Positions 42,523 through 50,923 of a DNA stretch of 64,000 nucleotides are shown here, piece after piece. Numbering within the stretch: position 1 is the stretch's first letter; every line of letters begins with the position of its first letter. Source of the stretch: Methanosphaerula subterraneus (lineage in GTDB: Archaea > Halobacteriota > Methanomicrobia > Methanomicrobiales > Methanospirillaceae); assembly GCF_052055875.1 (NCBI RefSeq), contig NZ_CP170508.1:2542001-2606000 (forward strand). The letters are read 5' to 3'. Position numbers and translations under genes: made by a program. The notes under the pieces are model-generated. The model was given only the letters and a program-made list of their open reading frames with translations. It had not been told where the DNA came from and searched no databases.

Positions 42523-43608
42523 ATGAAGATCCTGATCCTGACCCATAATATCGGAGGAGGTATGATCCATTACACCTCTCAGCTGGCGAATACGCTGGCC
42601 GAAGAGCACGATGTGGTGGTGATCGCTCCGAGGGGCGTGGCACGCGAGACCTTTAAACCGCAGGTCCGCCTGATCGAGCTCGATCTCGGAAATATCGTGA
42701 AGAACTTCATCAAGAACTCGCTGATCTTCACCCGGGTCCTCCGGTTCATCAGGACTGTCCGGGACGAGGATCCCGACATCATCCATGTGAACGGTTACTC
42801 CCTCTGGTTCTCGCTCCTCCTTCCGTTCCTGCACCGGTACCCGATCATCACAACGATCCATGACGTGAATCCCCATGCCGGTTCACGCCAGTTCGACCAG
42901 GTGATCGCACGACACCTCTTCTTCCGGTACTCGGACGCCCTGATCGTCCATGGTGAATGGGCAAAGAAGCAGCTCTCGACCGGCACCCCCATCTTTGTAA
43001 TCCCGCATGGTGACTACTCGTTCTTCACGGCACGAGAGCCTGAGGGGGTCTCTGAAGAGGAGGGAACGATCCTCTTCTTCGGGAGGATCGAGGATTATAA
43101 GGGTCTTCAATACCTGCTGATGGCGATGCCCGAGGTGGTCAGCGGGTACCCTGGCGCGCGTCTGGTCATCGCCGGCAGCGGGGATATGGGCCGGTACATG
43201 CTTCTCTTGCCAGACGAGGGTCACTGTACCCTGATCAACCGGTTCATCGAGGACGATGAAATCCCTTCCCTCTTTATGAAAGCCTCAATGGTGGTGCTGC
43301 CCTATATTGAAGGGACCCAGACCGGGGTTGTCCCGATCGCCTACGCGTTCCACAAGCCGGTGATCGTGACCGATGTCGGTTCCATCCCCGAGGTGGTCGA
43401 GCAGGAGAAGACCGGTCTGATCGTGCCATCCCATGACAGCGCCGCCCTCGCTGACGGAATATTAATGTTATTACGGAATGAACCACTGAGGAGAGAGATG
43501 GGTGAGGCTGCCCATCGAAAGATGAAGCGCGATCTCTCGTGGGAGACGGTCAGGGGGAAGACAGTGGCCGCATATAAATCAGTGATTGAGGACAGACAAT
43601 GCAGATAA
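42523..43608 (+). CDS. GT-B glycosyltransferase, third of three
   Basis: A 361-residue glycosyltransferase-like protein starting with MKILILTHNIGGGMIHYTSQL. An AAGG ribosome site eight bases upstream favours ATG 42523 over GTG 42517. The C-terminal half has LFFGRIEDYKGLQYLLMAMP, VIAGSGDMGRYML and YIEGTQTGVVPIAYAFHKPV. The usual second glutamate of E-x7-E is replaced here, as in some GT4 groups. It overlaps the next gene by 10 bases. Confidence 0.85.
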   Translation: MKILILTHNIGGGMIHYTSQLANTLAEEHDVVVIAPRGVARETFKPQVRLIELDLGNIVKNFIKNSLIFTRVLRFIRTVRDEDPDIIHVNGYSLWFSLLLPFLHRYPIITTIHDVNPHAGSRQFDQVIARHLFFRYSDALIVHGEWAKKQLSTGTPIFVIPHGDYSFFTAREPEGVSEEEGTILFFGRIEDYKGLQYLLMAMPEVVSGYPGARLVIAGSGDMGRYMLLLPDEGHCTLINRFIEDDEIPSLFMKASMVVLPYIEGTQTGVVPIAYAFHKPVIVTDVGSIPEVVEQEKTGLIVPSHDSAALADGILMLLRNEPLRREMGEAAHRKMKRDLSWETVRGKTVAAYKSVIEDRQCR

Positions 43609-45818
43609 AGAACTTCTTTACGATCAACGACTGGCCGATCTTCCAGTTCCTGGGAACGGTACTCGGTGTGCAGTGCCTGTTATGGCTGATGCTCTTACTC
43701 GATGCGAATGGTACGACGATACCTCTGCTCCGGCAGATCGTCGGCGTCGTCTACCTGCTCTTCGTGCCAGGGCTGCTCCTGATGCGGGTGCTGAAGATGC
43801 ACCGGCTCGGAAGTGTTGAAACCCTGCTCTTCACCATCGGTCTGAGTCTGGTTACATCGATGTTCCTCGGGTTCGTGATGAACACGATCTTCCCGGTGCT
43901 CGATGTGCTGAACCCGATTGCAGAGATGCCGCTGATGATCTCACTGACCATCTTTGTGCTGATAGCCTCGGTGCTGGCCTACCTGCAGGACCGCGATTAC
44001 GCGGATCCGTCGACCCTGGATACCGATGAGATCTTCAGCCTCCCGACGGTTCTCCTCTCCCTGCTCCCGTTCATCTCGATCTTCGGGACCTTCCTGATGA
44101 ACAACGAGCATATCAACCTTCTGCTGGTTGCGCTGCTGCTGGTTCTCGCCCTGATCCCGGTGATCGTCGGGTTCAAATCGTTCATCCCCGAGACTCATTA
44201 CCCGTATGCGATCTTCATGGTGGCCCTTGCGCTGCTCCTCCATACCTCGCTGATCTCGATGCACGTCTGGGGATGGGACATCAACCAGGAGCTGTACATC
44301 TCCAACCTGGTCATCCAGAACTCTGCCTGGGATTTCTCGATCTACTCGAACATCAATGCGATGCTCTCGATCGTGATGCTGGTGCCGATCTTCTCGATCA
44401 TCGCCGAGACCAGCGCAGTCTGGGTCTTCAAGATCATCTATCCGCTGATCTTCTCCCTGGTCGGGCTCGGGATCTATGCGATCGCAAAGAAGCAGTCCTA
44501 TAACAAGATTGCATTCTATGCGTCGTTCTTCTTCATCTCCCTCTTTGTCTACTATACCGAGATGCTGCAGGTCTCCAGGCAGGAGATCGCGGAGTTCTTC
44601 CTGGTGCTGATCATGCTGCTGATCATCAACAAGGACCTCTTCAAGATCAAGAAGTACGTGCTGCTGATCGTCTTCAGCTTCGCGCTGGCCACCTCCCATT
44701 ACGGCCTCTCGTACATGTTCATGCTGATGCTCTTCTTTGCGCTGCTGATCCTGGTGATCTCGGAGGTCGGCAGCCTTGGAAACCTGCGGCATGCGATTCG
44801 GAAACAGTTCGACTGGGAGAAGCGGGGGTATGCCCCGAACTTTGCCCCGCGGCATGCCGGCGAACGGACCGTCACGATCGATTACGTGATGGTCTTTGCC
44901 ATCTTTGCGCTCGGGTGGTACCTGTTCATCTCCAGTTCATCGGCCCTCAACTCCATCACCGATCTCTTCATCCAGTTCTCCAACAACCTGGTGACCGGGT
45001 TCATGAACTCCGAGGCCACCCAGGGGCTGAGCATCGTCGTGACCCAGGCCACGACCCCGCTCCACTCGATTGGGAAGTACATCCAGTTCGTCTCCCAGTT
45101 CTTCATCATGTTCGGGATCTTCTCCCTGCTCTTCCGGCCCCAGAAGATGGAACTCGGGGGGGAGTATGTCGCTGTCGACCGTGAATACTTCTCGTTTGCA
45201 CTGGTGAACCTGGTGCTGGCCGTGGGTGGCGTCGTGCTCCCGTACTTCTCGAGCGCCCTGAACACCACCCGGCTGTATCAGATCACCCTGATCTGCCTGG
45301 CCCCGTTCTTTGTCTTCGGGGTCATTGAGATGTTCGGCGTCTTCGACCGGTTTGTCCGGGTCTCCTGGTACAGATTCAACAGTGAGAATGCGATCAAGGC
45401 ACTCGGCGCCTTCCTCTGTATCTTCCTCCTCTTCAACTCCGGGGTCATCTACACGATAACCCAGGACTCCCCGACTTCGATCGCCCTGACCGACAGTGTC
45501 GATTACCCGCGGTTCAGTCCCCTGGAGATCGCTGGTGCCAACTGGCTCCAGCAGGTCGGGAACCGGACGATCTATGCGGATATTCCCCGGGCCACGATGC
45601 TCGAAGGGTTCTCCGGGACCCTCGCACGAAAGATGCCTGATCAACCGAATCTGCTCAGAAAGAGTTCATATATCTTCTTTGGAGAGACCAATGTCCGGAC
45701 CACCGCCCTCACGCTGGTGAATGCGGTTACCGCGGAGTCGGTGAGCGCCTCTGCCCTGCCCTATATTGCAAATCGGGGGATCATCTATGACAATGGCAAG
45801 ACCAGGGTCTACACCTGA
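43599..45818 (+). CDS. DUF2206 multi-pass membrane protein
   Basis: A 739-residue membrane protein with about 14 or more hydrophobic segments (for example FLGTVLGVQCLLWLMLLL, LLVALLLVLALIPVIVG, YVLLIVFSFALATSHYG). Such proteins, related in layout to membrane glycosyltransferases and polysaccharide synthases, occur with surface-glycan genes in methanogens (DUF2206). A soluble extracytoplasmic region lies near the C-terminus (from about 610). It overlaps the third glycosyltransferase by 10 bases, so the locus is one operon. A lipid-linked sugar transfer role is inferred from context. Confidence 0.78.
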   Translation: MQIKNFFTINDWPIFQFLGTVLGVQCLLWLMLLLDANGTTIPLLRQIVGVVYLLFVPGLLLMRVLKMHRLGSVETLLFTIGLSLVTSMFLGFVMNTIFPVLDVLNPIAEMPLMISLTIFVLIASVLAYLQDRDYADPSTLDTDEIFSLPTVLLSLLPFISIFGTFLMNNEHINLLLVALLLVLALIPVIVGFKSFIPETHYPYAIFMVALALLLHTSLISMHVWGWDINQELYISNLVIQNSAWDFSIYSNINAMLSIVMLVPIFSIIAETSAVWVFKIIYPLIFSLVGLGIYAIAKKQSYNKIAFYASFFFISLFVYYTEMLQVSRQEIAEFFLVLIMLLIINKDLFKIKKYVLLIVFSFALATSHYGLSYMFMLMLFFALLILVISEVGSLGNLRHAIRKQFDWEKRGYAPNFAPRHAGERTVTIDYVMVFAIFALGWYLFISSSSALNSITDLFIQFSNNLVTGFMNSEATQGLSIVVTQATTPLHSIGKYIQFVSQFFIMFGIFSLLFRPQKMELGGEYVAVDREYFSFALVNLVLAVGGVVLPYFSSALNTTRLYQITLICLAPFFVFGVIEMFGVFDRFVRVSWYRFNSENAIKALGAFLCIFLLFNSGVIYTITQDSPTSIALTDSVDYPRFSPLEIAGANWLQQVGNRTIYADIPRATMLEGFSGTLARKMPDQPNLLRKSSYIFFGETNVRTTALTLVNAVTAESVSASALPYIANRGIIYDNGKTRVYT

Positions 45819-45906
45819 TCTCTCCTGATTTTTCCAGGAGATGAACGCCCCGATAGCGTTCATATCCCGGGTCGGCCCTTTGTCGGGGGGTCTCGCAACG
45901 ATGGAT

Positions 45907-45923
45907 AAAAAAGATATTTTTTT
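45907..45923. terminator. Back-to-back A6/T7 terminator between convergent genes
   Basis: A6 at 45907-45912 and T7 at 45917-45923 could end transcripts in both directions, from the DUF2206 gene (stop 45818) and from the convergent winged-helix gene (stop 45923). Confidence 0.5.
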
Positions 45924-47029
45924 CAGCAGATCGGGATCCGCAAATCCAACAGCGTCTCGGTCGGAACCCCGGCCAGCGCAACGGCTGCCAGCGCCCCGAT
46001 CACCCCATCTCCGCCATAAAGACTGATGGCGTGGGCTGCGGCTGTCTCTTCTGCAACGCTTCGGGAGAGGTACCCGGTCCGGGCATGCTCTCCATATGCC
46101 CTGAGTGCAGGATCGATCCGGAACCCCTCTTTCACGGCGATCCCCCACTCCGGAGACCGGCTCTCGTCACCGACGAACTTCCGGCATCGATCAGTCACTT
46201 CGGCCACCAGCCCCGGTTCAACGGCCAGTTCGATGTAACTGCATGCGTTCCCCACGGTTCTCTGTTCAATATTCGGGTTCAGCATGGCGACCCGGTGCCC
46301 GATCGGGATCACACCCGCGACCCCTCCCAGGTGCTGGAGAAGGGCCGCGGCCAGGGCGAAGGTAGCTCCCCCTTCCGGGCCGTCGGTGTCGTCGACCCCG
46401 ATGATCAGGTGGATGAGATCCCGGGTGATCACCTCCCCCAGGACGAGCGATCCTTCCCGCCGGATCCTGACCTCGCAGACCCCTTCCGCATGGCCGATCA
46501 TCTCGGTCAGGGAGTACGCCGGCCCTCCGATCGAGGTGATCTCCTGGAGGATATTCGCTCCATCCCGTCGGATCGCACCTACTCCGACCGCTGGGGCCGG
46601 ATAGAGCCCGATCCCGAGTGTCGCCTCGCCGATCCGTCCATGTTCCCGGAGCAGGGGTCCGTCCCGTTCGATGGCGGTGATCACTCCGCCGGACTGTGCA
46701 TGGTGAAACCCACAGAACGCTGCGCAGGCACCGGAGATACACTCATGAAAGATCTCCACCTCGTCGCCGTCGGTGGTGGTGAAGATCCGCCTGCAGGTGC
46801 TGGCAGGCACCGCACTGACCGCTGCATAGTGGCCGCCATGCCGCCCGTGCGGACTCTCCCTGACGATCAGGCATCCCTCCTCGATCAGCCGCTTGACCCA
46901 GTCCTGGGCAGTTGAGCGGGGGACCTGCAGGGCCTCCGCGATATCCGTGATCTGAAAATAGCCTCGTTCAAGCGTGTACTGACGCATCAAATTCAGGAAC
47001 TGTCGCCGCCGCTCAAGCACCCTTGACAT
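45923..47029 (-). CDS. Winged-helix protein with TiaS/marker 11-like domain
   Basis: A 368-residue two-part protein. Residues 1-65 form a helix-turn-helix (DIAEALQVPRSTAQDWVKRLIEEG). The remainder resembles the DUF1743/methanogenesis-marker-11/TiaS-type domain, marked by HLIIGVDDTDGPEGGATFAL, an early ISGACAAFCGFHH region, and a conserved AVKEGFRIDPALRAYGEHAR. The ATG at 47029 has a GGAG site upstream; an in-frame ATG at 47041 also exists. It overlaps the homoserine dehydrogenase gene by 17 bp. The function is unknown; the DNA-binding part suggests regulation, and TiaS-type parts act on ATP or tRNA. Confidence 0.65.
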   Translation of the reverse strand: MSRVLERRRQFLNLMRQYTLERGYFQITDIAEALQVPRSTAQDWVKRLIEEGCLIVRESPHGRHGGHYAAVSAVPASTCRRIFTTTDGDEVEIFHECISGACAAFCGFHHAQSGGVITAIERDGPLLREHGRIGEATLGIGLYPAPAVGVGAIRRDGANILQEITSIGGPAYSLTEMIGHAEGVCEVRIRREGSLVLGEVITRDLIHLIIGVDDTDGPEGGATFALAAALLQHLGGVAGVIPIGHRVAMLNPNIEQRTVGNACSYIELAVEPGLVAEVTDRCRKFVGDESRSPEWGIAVKEGFRIDPALRAYGEHARTGYLSRSVAEETAAAHAISLYGGDGVIGALAAVALAGVPTETLLDLRIPIC

Positions 47030-47999
47030 AGCGCTCCGCAATGTAGGTCAGGTCCCCGACGATCGCGCTCGCCGTCTCGATAGAGCCGGCACCTTTCCCG
47101 ATCAGCGTGATCTCGCCGGCCATATCGGTCCGAAGGGTCACTGCATTCAAAGTTCCTTCGATCACCAGGGGATGGTTCGCCGGGATCATCCGCGGGGCCA
47201 CCCGGAGGATCCTCGGCTCCGGCACCACCTCGCCGATCAGACGTATCGTGCAGTCCTGTGTCGCTGCCAGGCGGAGTGCATCGGCGGTCAGCATGTCGAT
47301 CCCGGTCACCTCGACATCGTCGAGGGTGGCCTGCATGCCCCAGATCGTGTCCGCCAGGATCACCAGCTTGATCGCCGCATCGATCCCTTTCACATCATAG
47401 GTCGGATCGGCCTCGGCATAGCCGAGTTCCCGGGCCTCGGAGAGGGCCTGGTCGTAGGTGAGCCCCTCCTCTGACATCCTGGTCAGGATATAGTTGCAGG
47501 TCCCGTTCAGGATCCCATACAGCCCCAGGATTGTATTGCCGCCGAGCCCGTGCTCAAGGGTATGGAGGATCGGGATCGCACCGCCGACGGTGGCCTCGTA
47601 CCGGAACTCGACCCCGGCCGCCTGTGCCAGTTCTTTGAGTTCACAGAATGCCAGGGCGACCGGCCCTTTGTTGGAGGTGACCACATGCCGTCCCCGTCCA
47701 AGCGCGGTCCGGATATGGGTCAGCGCCGGCTCCCCGGAGAGCGCATTGGTCGGTGTCACCTCGACGAGCACGTCGTACTCGCCCCGGTTCACCACGTCCT
47801 CTGCGGTCAGCGACCGGTCCCCGCAGAGACCGGTGTCCCGCTTTCTTGCCAGCATCGCCTGGATATCGATCCCGTTCGGGTCCATCACAGCACTTTTGGA
47901 GTCTGCCATCCCGGTGATCGTAACATCGAGTCCCTTCTCCAGGATCACCGTCGCAACGCCCCGTCCGACCGATCCACAGCCCAGTACTGCGATTCTCAT
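47013..47999 (-). CDS. hom: Homoserine dehydrogenase
   Basis: A 328-residue NAD(P)-dependent enzyme reducing aspartate semialdehyde to homoserine. It shows the Rossmann motif VLGCGSVGRGVAT, the threonine/aspartate pathway signature VTSNKGPVAL, YEATVGGAIPIL and the catalytic stretch GLYGILNGTCNYIL with EARELGYAEADPTYDVKGIDAAIK. It has no C-terminal ACT domain, which is instead encoded as a separate protein four bases upstream, and the two genes overlap (ATGA). Confidence 0.94.
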   Translation of the reverse strand: MRIAVLGCGSVGRGVATVILEKGLDVTITGMADSKSAVMDPNGIDIQAMLARKRDTGLCGDRSLTAEDVVNRGEYDVLVEVTPTNALSGEPALTHIRTALGRGRHVVTSNKGPVALAFCELKELAQAAGVEFRYEATVGGAIPILHTLEHGLGGNTILGLYGILNGTCNYILTRMSEEGLTYDQALSEARELGYAEADPTYDVKGIDAAIKLVILADTIWGMQATLDDVEVTGIDMLTADALRLAATQDCTIRLIGEVVPEPRILRVAPRMIPANHPLVIEGTLNAVTLRTDMAGEITLIGKGAGSIETASAIVGDLTYIAERYVKGA

Positions 48000-48505
48000 G
48001 CTGCCTCTTCCAGTGGTTCAATGATCTGCAGGTGCTTCTCTCTTCCGACATCGCGCAGGATCGAGAGTGCCCGTTCCATGTCCTCCTGGTTCCCCGACTT
48101 CAGGGTGATCAGGGCGGTCGACCGTTCGGCGATCGCTGGCATTACCACGTTCAGCTCTGCCACCTCGGCAAAGCCGGTGCTGTCGATCCGGTCGACCGTG
48201 TCTCCGAGATCGGTATGGAGGAGGTGACCGATGATGATCACGGACTGCCTGTACTGCAACCGTTCCTCGCCGAGCATCAGGATATTCACACCCTGGTCAC
48301 GGATCGCCCTGACCAGGTCGTCAACCCGGCCCTCCGGCACCTCGAGCACAATCTGGACGCTCAGGGTTCCCTTCTCCGAGGTGTCCCGCTGATGGATCAC
48401 GGCGATGATATTTCCGCCGACCACCGAGATCGGCTGCAGTGCAGCGACCAGCTGTCCTGGCCGATCGGTCATCTCCAGTTTCATTGCAATCTGCACCATT
48501 ACCAC
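47996..48505 (-). CDS. ACT-domain protein, predicted allosteric regulator of homoserine dehydrogenase
   Basis: A 169-residue protein with a tandem pair of ACT-like folds. The first (residues 5-80) has LEMTDRPGQLVAALQPISVVGGNIIAV; the second has TGFAEVAELNVVMPAIAERSTALITL. This matches the archaeal COG2061 family found next to hom. The overlap with hom supports a joint regulatory complex sensing an end-product amino acid such as threonine. Confidence 0.88.
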   Translation of the reverse strand: MVMVQIAMKLEMTDRPGQLVAALQPISVVGGNIIAVIHQRDTSEKGTLSVQIVLEVPEGRVDDLVRAIRDQGVNILMLGEERLQYRQSVIIIGHLLHTDLGDTVDRIDSTGFAEVAELNVVMPAIAERSTALITLKSGNQEDMERALSILRDVGREKHLQIIEPLEEAA

Positions 48506-48543
48506 CGTATCCAGTACTTTGCACCCGACAAATGATAAGCCTT

Positions 48544-50010
48544 CTACACCGGGGTCTCCGGGGTGTGATCCCTGCAGATCTGTGTCAGCCTATCCATCTG
48601 CAGATGCGCCTCGAAATGGTCGGCGAGCAGGTCGTACGGGTCCTCCTCTGCCCGGTCGTCTATCCCTTTGAAGGTGAGGCCTTTCTGTGCGTACAGGTAG
48701 GAGAGGAGCGCCTCTGCCGCCGCCGGCACCATGAAGAGGCCGTGCAGGTAGGTGCCGAAGACCAGCCCGTCATCCGATACCGCTCCCTCCCCGGAGAAGG
48801 CCGTTCTCCCGCTGTTCAGCGTGGTCGTGCCCATGTGGATCTCATAGCCGGATACCTCCCCTATCGCATCCAGGATAGGGGGCACCGGGGCAGCAGTTCT
48901 CTGAACCTGGACGGTCGTCTTTTCATATCCCTCAAAGGCGGTGACCAGGTCGAGCAGTCCAAGCCCTTCGTAGGTCCCCTTGCAGGCCTCCGACCCGTCG
49001 TCGATCACGGTCTTTCCCAGCATCTGGTATCCGCCGCAGATCCCGATCACCGGCACTCCCCGCCCGCGGGCAGCCCTGATGGCCGCCGCCGTGCCGCTCG
49101 CCTGGAGCACCTGCAGGTCGTTCACCGTGTTCTTGGTCCCTGGGATGATGATACCGTCGTATCCGTCCAGCGATTCTCCGGGCTGCAGGTAGTCGACGGC
49201 CGCATGCCGTTCGAGCAGTTCAAAGTCGGTGAAGTTTGCGATCTGCGGGAGCCTGATCACCGCGATCCGGACCTGACCATCCCGCCGCTCTTTGTCCTGC
49301 AGGGAGAGGGAATCCTCGCTCGGCAGATCGAGCCGGGTATAGGGGATGACGCCGAGCACCGGCACCCCGGTCAGGTCCTCGAGGATCTTCACCCCGCTCT
49401 CGAAGAGTGTCGGGTCGCCCCGGAACTTGTTGATGATGATCCCCTTCACCAGGGGGCGGATCTGTTCTGGGAGCAGGGCGATCGTGCCGTAGACCTGGGC
49501 AAAGACCCCGCCCCGTTCGATATCCGCGACGAGGACGATGGGGAGCCGGAGTTGCTCGGCAAGCCGGATGTTGGCGATGTCCCGGTCGTACAGGTTCACC
49601 TCTGCAGCACCGCCGGCCCCTTCGATGATCACCTCCCCATACTCTCTGACCAGTTGATGATAGGCGTCGACTGCGATCCCGAGGAGGTGATCGGTCTCCT
49701 GGTAATAGTCCCTGATCTGCACGTCCTTGTACGGATGGCCGAGCAGCACCACCTGTGAGGTGCTGTCTCCTTTGGGTTTCAGCAGTATCGGGTTCATCAG
49801 TGCTGATGGAAGGACCTTTGCGGCGAAGGCCTGCATCGCCTGTGCAATGCCAATCTCGGCACCATCCCCGGTCACGTACGAGTTCAGGCTCATATTCTGT
49901 GATTTAAACGGGGCAACCCTGATCCCCCGCCGGACCAGGGCCCGGCAGATCGCAGCCACCGTCACACTCTTGCCGACATGTGACGAGGTTCCGAGGACCA
50001 TCAGTGACAT
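48544..50010 (-). CDS. cobQ: Cobyric acid synthase
   Basis: A 488-residue amidotransferase that amidates four side-chain carboxyls of the corrin ring in cobalamin-type synthesis, needed for the corrinoid used by methanogen methyltransferases. The ATP-binding region GTSSHVGKSVTVAAI and FKSQNMSLNSYVT are at the N-terminus. The glutaminase domain carries the nucleophile in VIGICGGYQMLG and the His in GTYLHGLF. ATG 50010 is chosen because upstream residues are unrelated to the family. Confidence 0.95.
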   Translation of the reverse strand: MSLMVLGTSSHVGKSVTVAAICRALVRRGIRVAPFKSQNMSLNSYVTGDGAEIGIAQAMQAFAAKVLPSALMNPILLKPKGDSTSQVVLLGHPYKDVQIRDYYQETDHLLGIAVDAYHQLVREYGEVIIEGAGGAAEVNLYDRDIANIRLAEQLRLPIVLVADIERGGVFAQVYGTIALLPEQIRPLVKGIIINKFRGDPTLFESGVKILEDLTGVPVLGVIPYTRLDLPSEDSLSLQDKERRDGQVRIAVIRLPQIANFTDFELLERHAAVDYLQPGESLDGYDGIIIPGTKNTVNDLQVLQASGTAAAIRAARGRGVPVIGICGGYQMLGKTVIDDGSEACKGTYEGLGLLDLVTAFEGYEKTTVQVQRTAAPVPPILDAIGEVSGYEIHMGTTTLNSGRTAFSGEGAVSDDGLVFGTYLHGLFMVPAAAEALLSYLYAQKGLTFKGIDDRAEEDPYDLLADHFEAHLQMDRLTQICRDHTPETPV

Positions 50011-50357
50011 ATACCCTATGGTTCGAGGTCTCCGCAGATAAATCACCGCATCGGGCAGGGGGCTGCAATGATACTCCACACCTGAACCGGGATGCGCCCT
50101 GTTCTGTCCGTTTTTTTTGAATGTTGCAGGTTCTGCCTGATGGGTCTGATCGGGAATTCGGTAAATTCATCTCAATCTGAGAATCCGGTGCATATTATCA
50201 CGTGTCTGGTGCCCGGCCAGTCGGTCCCTGGCAGTGGTCCCTTCCTGACCACATTTCAGACCATCTCCATCCCGGCCTCCAGATCAGGGGGAATATCCGG
50301 CTCATACGGGACTTGTTATGCCAACAAATATATAAGCAGAACTTGAAGTAAGATGTA
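50011..50357. other. Intergenic region between cobQ and the aIF1 gene
   Basis: A 347-bp stretch with a T8 run near 50112. No gene or family match is seen. It contains the divergent promoters of cobQ and the aIF1 gene (TATA at about 50329-50336). Confidence 0.4.
50329..50336 (+). promoter_or_regulatory. TATA box of the aIF1 gene
   Basis: The element tatataag is about 26 bp upstream of the ATG at 50358, so transcription probably begins at or within a few bases of the start codon (leaderless message). Confidence 0.5.
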
Positions 50358-50663
50358 ATGAATGGTGGGATATGCCCAACCTGTGGGCTACCTAAAGAAC
50401 TGTGCATCTGTGAGGAGGTTGCAAAGGAACAGCAGCGGATCAATGTCAATGTTAATAGACGAAGATACGGAAAAGAGGTCACGGTCATTGATGGACTAGA
50501 CCCTTCGGATATTGATCTCCAGGAACTCACCAAGTTTCTGAAGAGTAAACTTGCCTGCGGTGGTACGGTGAAAGGCAGTTCAATAGAGCTGCAGGGAGAT
50601 CACCGTGACCGGGTCAAGGAACTGCTCACGAAGAAAGGGTACAGTCTGGATAATATCAATTGA
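50358..50663 (+). CDS. Translation initiation factor aIF1 (SUI1 family)
   Basis: A 101-residue protein of the SUI1/eIF1 family, which guards start-codon selection on the small ribosomal subunit. An N-terminal CPTCG pair suggests a small zinc knuckle. The SUI1 core shows INVNVNRRRYGKEVTVIDGL, DLQELTKFLKSKLACGGTVK, and IELQGDHRDRVKELL. It is a single gene with a T6 run at 50697-50702 after it. Confidence 0.93.
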   Translation: MNGGICPTCGLPKELCICEEVAKEQQRINVNVNRRRYGKEVTVIDGLDPSDIDLQELTKFLKSKLACGGTVKGSSIELQGDHRDRVKELLTKKGYSLDNIN

Positions 50664-50696
50664 ATCGAGTGCAGCCCGGATAGATGGCTGTTCTAT

Positions 50697-50702
50697 TTTT
50701 TT
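50697..50702 (+). terminator. T6 terminator after aIF1
   Basis: Six T residues about 34 bp after the stop at 50663. Confidence 0.45.
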
Positions 50703-50923
50703 ATCGTATTGAACGCTCTCGTCAATGTCAATCGCAGATCTGCATGGGGAGCATCTGTGTTCGTATCGGTTGCGTCTGACATCCCGTGATTTTCTCTCCT
50801 CTCCTTCCCCAGAATGGATGACGATAGCCATCGTGTTGTCTTGGGTCGGCCGGTACAGGCCGTAACTATTATCCCTTCCTTCTTCCGATGCTACTCTGCG
50901 AGACGAAGACTTGCAGGGGAACT

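Noticed and set aside
48439..49758. 439-codon plus-strand frame across cobQ
   Set aside because: It is the reverse shadow of cobQ and has no recognisable domain.
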